Of a stretch of 64,000 nucleotides of DNA, positions 34,847 to 42,159 are shown in pieces. This DNA is from Verrucomicrobiia bacterium DG1235 (GTDB lineage: Bacteria > Verrucomicrobiota > Verrucomicrobiia > Opitutales > Opitutaceae): the NCBI GenBank assembly GCA_000155695.1, contig DS990593.1, forward strand, positions 102,131 to 166,130, in the 5' to 3' direction. Under the pieces are notes generated by a model, which was not told the DNA's origin, ran no database searches, and saw nothing but the letters and a program-made list of their open reading frames with translations. The position numbers and the translations under genes were made by a program. Within the stretch, counting starts at the first letter, position 1. Each line of letters opens with the position of its first letter.

Positions 34847-37057
34847 CTAGCTTGTCCAGCTTAGGTCGGTTTTGGTGAAGGGGAGGGTGCGGATGCGTTT
34901 GCCGGTGGCGGCGTAAATTGCATTGCTTATGGCTGGAGTCGTGGGCGGGAAGGCGGGCTCGCCGAGTCCGGTGGGCGGGTTGTCGGTTTGGTCGAAATGG
35001 ACCTCGAGCTTGGGTGATTGAGCGATGCGGAGCAGCGGAGAGTCGTCGAAGTTACCTTGGCGGACTCGGCCGTTCTCGATGGTGATTTCTTGATTCCAGG
35101 CGGAGCTAAGGGCGTCGAGCATGGAGCCTTGGACTTGGTTTTCGGCGCCGGAGAGGTTGACGATGGGACCGACGTCCACGCCTGCGATGAGGCTGTTGAC
35201 GGTGAGGGAACCGTTTTGCGTTACGGTGACCTCGGCGACGACGGCGACGTAGCCCATGTGGCTGAAGTGGAAGGCGATGCCTTGGCCTTGGCCTTTTGGC
35301 AGCTTTTTGCCCCAATCGGCCTTTTCGGCGGCGAGGCGGAGCACGCCTTTCATGCGGCCGGCGTTGTAGGGAACGCCTCGTCCGGCGGGCTCGAGGGAGC
35401 GGTCGGGGCCGAGGATTTCGAGTCGGAATTCGAGGGGATCGCGTCCGGCCTTCTCGGCGAGCTCGTCGACGAAGCTTTGGACCGCCCAGGCGATGGCGCA
35501 GCTGCCGGGAGCTCTCCACCAGCCCATGGGGACGTTGCTGGGCAGGATGGTTTGGGTGAGGCGGGCGTTGTCGATAAAGCGGACCGGGAACTCGTCGGAG
35601 CTGATGCCTGCCCCGTGTCCGGTTTGCTCGGTGGAGTTGAGTCCGAGGGTGATGAAGTGGTCGGACCAGGCGGCGAGTTTTCCGTCGTCGCCGACGGCTC
35701 CTTTAAAGTGGTGCCAGCCGGCGGCGCGGTAGTAGTCGTGCCGCATGTCTTGCTCGCGGGTCCAGGTGACTTTTACGGGGCGCCCTTCGAGTCGGTGGGC
35801 GATGGCGGCAGCTTCGCAGATGAAGTCGGCCATGAGTCGACGGCCGAAGCCTCCGCCGATCCGTGTCATGTGAACGATGACTTTGTCGTCAGCGAGCTTG
35901 AAGAGGTTTTTGACCTGTCCGTGTCCGGAGCCCGGGTTTTGGGAGGGGCTCCAGATTTCCATGACACCGTCTTTGAAGAGGGCGGTGGTGTTTTGCGGCT
36001 CGAGGTTGGTATGCGAAAGGTAGGGGTAGTCGTAGCTGGCTTCGACCACGTGTGGCGCGTTTTTGAATACGTTTTCTACGTCTCCATCCGAGCGGAGTTG
36101 CTTGCCTTGCTCGGAGGCTAGGCTTTGGGCTTTTTCCTGGTAGAGGAAGGAGTTTTGCTCGGCGGTGTCGCTTTGTTCCCAGAGGACTTGCAGGCTTTGT
36201 TGAGCCTTGAAGGCGGTCCAGGTGTCGTGGGCGACGATGGCGACGCCAGGCTGGAGTCCGAAGCGGTCGTCGGTGCCTTCGATGATGAAGGCGTCGACGA
36301 CGCCGGTCATGCGTTTGATGGTATCCAGATTCGCGGTACGGACTTTATCGCCAAAGGTTGGGGAGCGAACGAAGGAGGCGTAGAGAAGGCCTTCGTGCTG
36401 TTGGTCGATTCCGAAGAGGGGACCTCCGGTGACGATGGCGTGGTTGTCTACTCCGCCGATGCGGCGTCCGAGGAGCTTAAAGTTTTTGGGATCCTTAAGG
36501 GTGACCGAGTCGGGATCGGGGGCTTCCAGTTTGGCGGCGATGTCGACGAGGTCTTTGTAGGCTAGCTTCTTCTTGGATTTCGTGTGTTTGACGAAGCCTT
36601 GATCGGCTTGGCATTCTTCGACGGGCACGCTCCATTTTTGGGCGGCCGCTTGTTCTAGCATAGTGCGGCCGACGGCTCCGACCTTGCGGAAGTTGTGGTA
36701 GTGGCCAGGAGTGGCTCCGCTGCCGCCGGCGCCTTGCCAGCCCTGGAGGCCTTGTACGTAGCCGACTTGTTCGACGGTGACGTTTTCCCATGGCACTTCG
36801 AGCTCCTCGGCGATGATCATAGGAAGGGAGGTCTTGATGCCTTGGCCGATCTCGGGATTTTTCGAGATGAGGGTTACGAGTCCGTCGCTGGCGATCTTGA
36901 TATAGAAATTTGGAGCGAAGACGGAGGAGCCTTTGGCGGCGGCGATAGCTCTAGAGCTCGGGAAAAGGGCGCTAAGGAGGAGTCCGCCGCCGGCGAGGGC
37001 GCTGGCTTTGACGAAGTCGCGGCGTGCGATGCGGGAGAGTGTGCTTGATTGTGTCAT
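34847..37057 (-). CDS. iorB: Molybdopterin-binding large subunit, isoquinoline 1-oxidoreductase beta-like (IorB)
   Basis: The start at 37057 gives a 736-residue protein with a Tat signal: SRIARRDFVKASALAGG, then hydrophobic LLLSALF and a cut near SRAIAA. A longer open frame upstream overlaps the small-subunit gene and is not used. The body matches xanthine-dehydrogenase-family molybdopterin-cytosine-dinucleotide subunits of the IorB/aldehyde-oxidase type, e.g. LGRRIGGVDNHAIVTGG, VHMTRIGGGFGRRLMADF, MGWWRAPGSCAIAWAVQSF and the late PPTGLGEPAFPPTTPAI with the catalytic-glutamate GLGEP motif. Exported through Tat and paired with the [2Fe-2S] subunit, it would hydroxylate an aromatic or aldehyde substrate in the periplasm. 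The substrate is unknown. Confidence 0.88.
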   Translation of the reverse strand: MTQSSTLSRIARRDFVKASALAGGGLLLSALFPSSRAIAAAKGSSVFAPNFYIKIASDGLVTLISKNPEIGQGIKTSLPMIIAEELEVPWENVTVEQVGYVQGLQGWQGAGGSGATPGHYHNFRKVGAVGRTMLEQAAAQKWSVPVEECQADQGFVKHTKSKKKLAYKDLVDIAAKLEAPDPDSVTLKDPKNFKLLGRRIGGVDNHAIVTGGPLFGIDQQHEGLLYASFVRSPTFGDKVRTANLDTIKRMTGVVDAFIIEGTDDRFGLQPGVAIVAHDTWTAFKAQQSLQVLWEQSDTAEQNSFLYQEKAQSLASEQGKQLRSDGDVENVFKNAPHVVEASYDYPYLSHTNLEPQNTTALFKDGVMEIWSPSQNPGSGHGQVKNLFKLADDKVIVHMTRIGGGFGRRLMADFICEAAAIAHRLEGRPVKVTWTREQDMRHDYYRAAGWHHFKGAVGDDGKLAAWSDHFITLGLNSTEQTGHGAGISSDEFPVRFIDNARLTQTILPSNVPMGWWRAPGSCAIAWAVQSFVDELAEKAGRDPLEFRLEILGPDRSLEPAGRGVPYNAGRMKGVLRLAAEKADWGKKLPKGQGQGIAFHFSHMGYVAVVAEVTVTQNGSLTVNSLIAGVDVGPIVNLSGAENQVQGSMLDALSSAWNQEITIENGRVRQGNFDDSPLLRIAQSPKLEVHFDQTDNPPTGLGEPAFPPTTPAISNAIYAATGKRIRTLPFTKTDLSWTS

Positions 37058-37074
37058 GGCGCGTGGTCTTCGGG

Positions 37075-37533
37075 TTATTTGCTGGCTGCGGTGTGGATCG
37101 CTTCGCGGATGCGGGTGTAGGTGGCACAGCGGCAGAGATTGCCGGACATGGCGGCGTCGATGTCCGCGTCGCTGGGCTTGGAGTTGCTGGCGAGAAGAGC
37201 GGTGGCGCTCATAATTTGGCCGGCTTGGCAGTATCCACATTGTGGAACGTCGTGCTCCACCCAGGCTTCCTGGACTGCGGTGAGCTTTCCTTTTTTGGCG
37301 ATGCCTTCTATGGTGGTGATTTTTCCGGTGGCGGCGGCTCCGACCGGTAGTTGGCAGGAACGCATGGCGACGCCGTTGAGGTGTATGGTGCAAGCGCCGC
37401 AGAGGCCTTTACCGCAGCCGTATTTCGTGCCTACGAGGCCAAGGTGGTCGCGGAGGACCCAGAGAAGGGGCGTATCATCCGATACGTCTACGACCTGCTT
37501 CTGGCCGTTGATGTCGAGGGTGTATAGACTCAT
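37075..37533 (-). CDS. iorA: [2Fe-2S] small subunit, isoquinoline 1-oxidoreductase alpha-like (IorA)
   Basis: The ATG at 37533 gives 152 residues, the usual length; a longer frame to 37656 adds an unrelated leader. Both iron-sulfur sites are present: plant-ferredoxin-type [16 protein letters not shown] with a later cysteine in RSCQLPVG, and the C-terminal [10 protein letters not shown] and [11 protein letters not shown]. It passes electrons from the molybdenum centre of the partner protein, whose gene starts 17 bp downstream. It has no signal peptide, so export presumably occurs bound to the Tat-bearing large subunit. Confidence 0.92.
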   Translation of the reverse strand: MSLYTLDINGQKQVVDVSDDTPLLWVLRDHLGLVGTKYGCGKGLCGACTIHLNGVAMRSCQLPVGAAATGKITTIEGIAKKGKLTAVQEAWVEHDVPQCGYCQAGQIMSATALLASNSKPSDADIDAAMSGNLCRCATYTRIREAIHTAASK

Positions 37534-37664
37534 GTGTCGGGTAATTGGGGGGTGTTGCGGTTTTTGCCAGAGAATGCTGAGCTTGCGTCGGGTCGCAATG
37601 AGGAAGGCATGCTTTCGTACGAGAAACGCATCTGGCGGCGCTTTGCTTTCGGACAAAGTGAAGA

Positions 37665-37686
37665 CCGTCTCGAATTACCGAGACGG
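37665..37686 (-). terminator. Possible weak terminator after the first TonB-like gene
   Basis: Perfect 8-bp inverted repeat CCGTCTCG/CGAGACGG with a 6-nt loop, 27 bp beyond the stop of the gene at 37714-38355. The following leftward sequence is only moderately U-rich, so termination is uncertain. It may instead reduce read-through into iorAB. Confidence 0.45.
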
Positions 37687-37713
37687 CCGTTATTCAACTG
37701 GACTGAGAGTTGT

Positions 37714-38355
37714 CTATTTTCTGAAGTTGATGGGGAGTCGGACAAGGGTGCGGACGTTTTCTCCGTTTTTCTGACCGGGCTGCCATTTGGATTTGAGAAC
37801 GGCGTTAATGGCCGCTTGTTCGAACTGGTGGTGGGAGGATTTGATGACGCGGGGGCGTTTGACGCGGCCGGTGGCTTCGATGATGAATTCGACCGTTACC
37901 TCGCCGTCGATGCCTTTCATGGAGTAGGGATAGAGGGGATTGGCGGCCACGAGGACGCGGGGCTGCTGGTCGAGTTGGGAGGGGAGGAAGATTTCCATAT
38001 CGGTGTCTTTGGCGGTGACGGCGGCAGTCCAACCGGTGTTGACTTTTACGTTACCGTCGCCGGGCGTGATCATCATTTCCAGTTGATGAATGGTGATAAG
38101 GGGCGGTGGAGTTTCGATTTCGGGTTTATCGATCTTTTTGTCCTCGATGATGACCGGTGGATCATCGGGAATGATGAAGTCGGGGATGTCGGTCGTGGTG
38201 GTGACCTCGGGTGGCGGATCTCTCGTAATGAGTCCTTGGAACTGCGAGAGGGCTGGCAGCAGGGCGAAGGCGGCGACGATACAGAGTCCAGCGAGGCTGA
38301 GGGCGGAGAGGTCGTTTTTTGTATCAGTTGAACTTTGGGTGTAGATTTCGCTCAT
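37714..38355 (-). CDS. TonB-family energy transducer (short)
   Basis: The 213-residue protein has a cytoplasmic N-terminus, one TM helix (about 20-38) and an acidic, proline-containing periplasmic linker with DPPPEVTTTTDIPDFI and DDPPVI. A TonB C-terminal domain follows at about 125-213, with YPYSMKGIDGEVTVEFII and a terminal VRTLVRLPINF strand. It would span the periplasm and energise TonB-dependent outer-membrane transporters using an ExbB complex. The ExbB-like gene lies upstream beyond a second TonB gene. The linker is short for a classical TonB. Confidence 0.85.
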   Translation of the reverse strand: MSEIYTQSSTDTKNDLSALSLAGLCIVAAFALLPALSQFQGLITRDPPPEVTTTTDIPDFIIPDDPPVIIEDKKIDKPEIETPPPLITIHQLEMMITPGDGNVKVNTGWTAAVTAKDTDMEIFLPSQLDQQPRVLVAANPLYPYSMKGIDGEVTVEFIIEATGRVKRPRVIKSSHHQFEQAAINAVLKSKWQPGQKNGENVRTLVRLPINFRK

Positions 38356-38533
38356 GTTTTTTGGGGTTACGACGTTTGTTGCCTTGAATTTCCTACAAGA
38401 GTAGGAATTTGAGACGAAATAGCAAGACTACATCTGTAGTAATTTGATTTTAGAGCCAAAAAAAGCAACTGTGTCTCAGGCAAGAGTGACGCCATCCGGG
38501 GTGGATCTTGTTTCCACTGTGTTTGGTGATGAG

Positions 38534-38567
38534 CCAAAAAAAGCGATCTCTGGCGGAGATCGCTTTT
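38534..38567 (-). terminator. Rho-independent terminator after the second TonB-like gene
   Basis: Strong hairpin AAAGCGATCTC / GAGATCGCTTT with a 5-nt loop, lying 24 bp beyond the stop at 38591. An A-run precedes the stem on the + strand, giving a U-run on the leftward transcript. It separates exbB-tonB from the tonB-iorAB genes. Confidence 0.82.
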
Positions 38568-38590
38568 GTGAAATGCTTTTCGACTGAATC

Positions 38591-39244
38591 CTATGGCGAG
38601 AAGTCGATGGGGATTCGAACTTTACAGGCAACGGGCTTGCCGTCTTTGGCGGCGGGATTCCAAGTCGAGCGCTGCACGCATTGGATAGCGGGTTCTTCGA
38701 ATTCGCGGTGAGTGGACTTCGTGGCGCGGACGCGGTGAACCTTGCCTTGCGGATCGAGTACGAACTCTACGACGACGCGACCCTTGGTTTTGGATTGTTG
38801 CATCGAGTAAGGGTAGAGGGGAGTCGACATGACGAGAGCGCTGGGCTTTTTGTCTACGTCTGCGAGAGAGAAGATCTGCATGCCTTCGAGGGCGTCGATG
38901 CCGGTGTTGAAATCGCCGAAACCGAAGTCGCCAACAGCGTCGCCCGAGCCCGGGTTCAGCGCCATTTCGAGCTGAGCGAGAGTCATAGGTGGAGGTGGTT
39001 CCTCCATTTCCGGCTCATCCTGCTTGGTCTCCTCTTCTGGCGGGGGTGGCTGGTCTTCCGGCGGAGGCGGAGGCGGCTGGACAGATGCGTCCTCAGTTGA
39101 CACTTGTACGCCGGGATTGGCGAATTTGCCGAGGTATTGCATGAACGGCAGCACTGCGAATACGGCCACAGTGAAGGCGATCGCTAGCAATCCGTTCGCG
39201 ATGGAGTTGCCTTGCTGATTCGATGGAGTGTAATTTGAGCTCAT
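38591..39244 (-). CDS. TonB-family energy transducer (proline-rich linker)
   Basis: The 217-residue protein has a short cytoplasmic N-terminus, a TM helix at about 17-38 and a strongly Pro/Glu-rich linker (PPPPPPEDQPPPPEEE, about 57-72). Its TonB C-terminal domain has YPYSMQQSKTKGRVVVEFVL, then HREFEEPAIQCVQ and a final CKVRIPIDF strand. It shares the domain layout of the protein at 37714-38355, including the YPYSM motif, so the two are probably paralogues. It is encoded 38 bp downstream of the ExbB-like gene. Confidence 0.87.
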   Translation of the reverse strand: MSSNYTPSNQQGNSIANGLLAIAFTVAVFAVLPFMQYLGKFANPGVQVSTEDASVQPPPPPPEDQPPPPEEETKQDEPEMEEPPPPMTLAQLEMALNPGSGDAVGDFGFGDFNTGIDALEGMQIFSLADVDKKPSALVMSTPLYPYSMQQSKTKGRVVVEFVLDPQGKVHRVRATKSTHREFEEPAIQCVQRSTWNPAAKDGKPVACKVRIPIDFSP

Positions 39245-39282
39245 AGCGGCTGATTGTGTTTTGGCTGTTTAGCTATTGGCGC

Positions 39283-39900
39283 TTAGGCTTGGGAGCGTTT
39301 GCCGCTGAAGTGCTGGAGGGAGATACTCTCCAGGCGAACAAGGAAGCTTTCGTAGTCCAATACTTTCTGCTTGAGGAAGTAGACGAAGATGTAGCCTGGA
39401 ATGGCGAGGCAGAGGCCCATCTGGGTGGTGATGAGGGCGACCTGAATACCACCGGCCACGATAGAGGTGGTGCTTTCGGATCCGCCGAGCGCGATGCCGT
39501 AGAACGTGGTCAACATGCCGAGCACGGTGCCGAGGAGGCCGAGCAAGGGGGCGGTGTTGATCATGATTCCGAGAAAAGTGATGTTTTGCTGCAGGCGAGG
39601 GATTTCTGCGGTGCGAATTTCGGAGAAGCGATTCTGGATGTCTTCCAGCGACCTTACGCCGTCTTGCGAATAGCGAATAATTTCTCCGACGGTACCCTGT
39701 GCCTTGTTGGTGTCGCGTACCCATTCCTCACAGGTTTCGACGGAGGTCTTCTTGTGGTTTCCTCGAAAGAAGAAGAGAAGCAGTCGCGCTCCGACATAGA
39801 AAGCGACGAGCCCCAGCAAGAAGAGCGGAATCATAATCCAGCCGCCGGAAAGAATAATTTCCCAAGCGTCTACTAAGGTATCAGTGAATGAATTTTCCAT
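39283..39900 (-). CDS. exbB: ExbB/TolQ/MotA-family proton channel protein
   Basis: The 205-residue protein has three TM segments in the ExbB layout: TM1 in SGGWIMIPLFLLGLVAF near the N-terminus, then ITFLGIMINTAPLLGLLGTV (about 128-147) and a third in TTQMGLCLAIPGYIFVYF. The MotA/TolQ signature AP-LGLLGTVLGM and the small-residue stretch GGIQVALITT are intact. It forms the proton-driven motor with ExbD, which energises TonB. No ExbD gene is present beside it; two TonB genes follow instead. Confidence 0.88.
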   Translation of the reverse strand: MENSFTDTLVDAWEIILSGGWIMIPLFLLGLVAFYVGARLLLFFFRGNHKKTSVETCEEWVRDTNKAQGTVGEIIRYSQDGVRSLEDIQNRFSEIRTAEIPRLQQNITFLGIMINTAPLLGLLGTVLGMLTTFYGIALGGSESTTSIVAGGIQVALITTQMGLCLAIPGYIFVYFLKQKVLDYESFLVRLESISLQHFSGKRSQA

Positions 39901-40293
39901 TGAGGTTTCAGAAATTTGCGAGCTGAGATGTCGTCTCCGGCCGTTCTGGGCTTGAGGGGCTCAAGCTCGGGGTGGGGGGAGGGGTAACAAAATTCAGTTC
40001 GGATGATGGTTGAAATATCGTTGTGAACGTGAGTCAAGCGTATCCCTGAAGTTTGATCCGGCGAGAATTGGCGCTGGATTCAGCGATGTTGGCATAGCGT
40101 CCGCAATTTGTGACAGTGGGACTATAAACCGGTTTCCTACATTTGTACGTCAAACTCATTTTCGGAAAATTTTCACTCTACTGAAATACAAGCAAGGGTT
40201 CCTTGTTGATTTGGCGGAGCCGGGCTTTCTTTTACCATTCCTTGAAAGCGAAGGCTTTTCTGACGCTCTTTGCCGGAAACTGCCGACTATACG
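39901..40293. other. 393-bp region without a supported gene
   Basis: It lies between the start of the ExbB gene and the stop of the SYLF gene, so it should carry the exbB promoter. A G-rich run is visible at about 39969-39986. A short rightward open frame from 40010 runs into the antisense of the SYLF gene; it has no start context or recognisable domain and is not called. No clear promoter or terminator was recognised. Confidence 0.5.
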
Positions 40294-41004
40294 CTACTCC
40301 GCGCTGTGGGAGGTTTCGATTTGAGCGAGCAATTCGAGCACATCTGCCAAGAAAGCAGGCGTCGGCAGCTCCGAGCTGTTTATTATCTCGGCGACTTCTA
40401 AGCGCTCGCCGTAGGTGAGATCGTTCGATCTTCGGTCGGGGAGGAGGAAGCTGCCTTCGAAAGTCGCCCCGGCGTAGTATCCTTGGTAGTCGGTGTAAGC
40501 GAGTATGTCCGCGTTTTCTCCGATTCGGGCTTCGTAGTTGGAGCCGGTCGGGCCACGGGTGACGGATGCGTCCACGCCGATTTGAAATTTCGCCTTTTCG
40601 AGCATGCGGAGGCTTTTGTCGTTAACGATGATGAGGACGACGTTGAGCTTTTGGGCGCCCAGTTGCAGACCGCCGCTGATTTCTCCCGTTTTGATCCATG
40701 CGGGCGGACCCCAGTCGCCGCTTTCGGCCCTTTTCATTGCAAGCCCGAAGCCGCCTTTCGCGCCGAAGATGACGCCTGCCTCGTATTGCTTGAGGATGAT
40801 GATCCCTTTCGCCTGGCTCATGACCGAGGCGGGGATTTTCGAGCTTTCGTCAGCTTGGATATTTCGAATGGAGGTAGCGATTTTTCCGCTGCGGCGCAGG
40901 AGGCGTTCCTCGTCCTTGTTAGCCGCCTGCGTCGGGCTGAGGAGGAAAGCAAACGCGATAGCTACCAGAATCTTGGCGAAAAAGCGTCGAATTCTTAGGG
41001 GCAT
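40294..41004 (-). CDS. SYLF (Ysc84-like) lipid-binding domain protein, exported
   Basis: The start at 41004 is chosen because it directly begins a signal peptide: MPLRIRRFFAKILVAIAF with a cut near SPTQA. A start at 41043 would add 13 residues. The mature part of about 210 residues is a SYLF domain: IPASVMSQAKGIIILKQYEAG, FGAKGGFGLAMKR, GEISGGLQLGAQ, GVDASVTRGPTG and ADILAYTDYQGYYAGATFEGS. SYLF domains bind phosphoinositides in eukaryotes; bacterial members are exported proteins of unclear function, probably membrane-associated. It is a single leftward gene. Confidence 0.87.
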   Translation of the reverse strand: MPLRIRRFFAKILVAIAFAFLLSPTQAANKDEERLLRRSGKIATSIRNIQADESSKIPASVMSQAKGIIILKQYEAGVIFGAKGGFGLAMKRAESGDWGPPAWIKTGEISGGLQLGAQKLNVVLIIVNDKSLRMLEKAKFQIGVDASVTRGPTGSNYEARIGENADILAYTDYQGYYAGATFEGSFLLPDRRSNDLTYGERLEVAEIINSSELPTPAFLADVLELLAQIETSHSAE

Positions 41005-41100
41005 CTTTTGGGGGTGATCGACAGTTTGAGAAATGGCATCCAATGAAGTCGCCTAGTTAGTGTCCTCGAGCAAGCTTCGAATGGCATGGTTTTCCCGTAC

Positions 41101-41135
41101 AAAAAGAAACCCGCCTGGCTATGAACCATGGCGGG
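41101..41135 (-). terminator. Rho-independent terminator after the LuxR-type regulator gene
   Basis: Inverted repeat CCCGCC (41110-41115) / GGCGGG (41130-41135), extended by TGG/CCA with one bulged base. It is followed on the leftward strand by a U-rich run complementary to 41101-41109. It starts 29 bp after the stop at 41164. Confidence 0.8.
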
Positions 41136-41163
41136 CTGTCTGCTAAAAGGGCTCGACGAGATG

Positions 41164-41862
41164 TCAGGTCGGCATTGTGTAAGCGGCCGGTTTGGACTGG
41201 CCGGGAAGTTCGATGATGCCGAGCTCAAAGGCGCATCGTGTCAGTTCGACGGCGCTACGCGCGTCGAGCTTCTTCATGAGATTTGCCCGGTGTGCCTCTA
41301 TGGTCTTGACGCTGACTTCCAGCATCTCGGCGATTTGCTTCGTGCTGAAGCCCTCGGCGACGGCTTGAAGCACTTCTCTCTCGCGATTGGAAAGTCGGTT
41401 TTTCTTTTTCGCCACGGCGCTGCCTACGAGATGTGACTCGCGCAGGAGACTGGCGCAGATAGGGCAGAGGTAGCCGCTGCCGCTTTTCACTTCGCGGAGG
41501 CCTTCTTTCAGCTTGGCTGCGGAAGAGGACTTCGAGACGATGCCGTGGCATCCTAGCTCCAGCAGTTCTCTGATGGAATCCGGGGTGAAGTTCGCCGAGA
41601 TGGCGATGAAGCGGGTGCCCGGATTCTTGGGGCTGTACTGTCGTAGGATTTCGATTCCGTTCAGCCCGGGAAGGTACATTTCGAACATTACGATATCGGG
41701 CTTTTCTTCTTCGCAAAGCTTTAGGGCCTCTCGCCCCTCCAAAGCTTCGCCTACGACCATTATTCCGGGGATGGTGACAGCAAGCGATGAGAGGAGGTCT
41801 CTCAACAGTAGCTGATCCTCCAGAACGACCATACGACTAGTTTGGTTGGTTGGTTGAGTCAT
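41164..41862 (-). CDS. NarL/LuxR-type response regulator with Glu at the phosphorylation site
   Basis: The 232-residue protein has a receiver domain (about 11-130) and a LuxR-type helix-turn-helix (about 156-220; LSNREREVLQAVAEG, TKQIAEMLEVSVKTIEAH). In the receiver the acidic pair is VLED (14-16), the switch serine is in FIAISANF and the conserved lysine is in GIVSKSSS. The phospho-acceptor aspartate is replaced: DIVMFEMYLPGLNG has E61 (GAA codon) where D is expected. Glutamate often mimics the phosphorylated state, so the protein may be constitutively active or controlled otherwise. The linker carries LCPIC, a possible metal site. A divergent unusual receiver protein starts about 300 bp away. 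Confidence 0.88.
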   Translation of the reverse strand: MTQPTNQTSRMVVLEDQLLLRDLLSSLAVTIPGIMVVGEALEGREALKLCEEEKPDIVMFEMYLPGLNGIEILRQYSPKNPGTRFIAISANFTPDSIRELLELGCHGIVSKSSSAAKLKEGLREVKSGSGYLCPICASLLRESHLVGSAVAKKKNRLSNREREVLQAVAEGFSTKQIAEMLEVSVKTIEAHRANLMKKLDARSAVELTRCAFELGIIELPGQSKPAAYTMPT

Positions 41863-42159
41863 GGTGGTGTGGGTTGGTTGGTTGACAGGGGCCTCGTTCG
41901 GAAACTGCTTAATCGCGCCAAAGCTGGCGCGGGATGGCTAATTCTGGAACTGATTCCGAGGCTCCCCCGAAGGGTATCCGCCTAGAGCTCAGAGGGCAAA
42001 AGAGGCTTAACTCTAAGTTAAACTGCTTGTATCTGGTGAGTTGTCAAAGCGGTTTAACATATTTTTTAAAACCGTGGATTTGCGAGACTTTTGCTAAAAG
42101 CTCTTGGGGCATTCGAAAAATGCGGAGTCATGGATTGTTTTGTGATTCTACAGGCTGAG

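Noticed and set aside
35018-36121. Long rightward open frame of 367 codons opposite the IorB-like gene
   Set aside because: It is the antisense shadow of a strongly supported molybdenum hydroxylase gene; the translation is Gly/Asp/Val-rich with no domain and results from GC-biased codons.
37058-37393. Upstream extension of the IorB frame (112 extra codons)
   Set aside because: It overlaps the iorA gene in another frame and is Arg/His-rich; the Tat signal starts cleanly at 37057.
40010-40324. Rightward open frame of 104 codons before the SYLF gene end
   Set aside because: No domain, no signal and no start context; it runs into the antisense of a supported gene.
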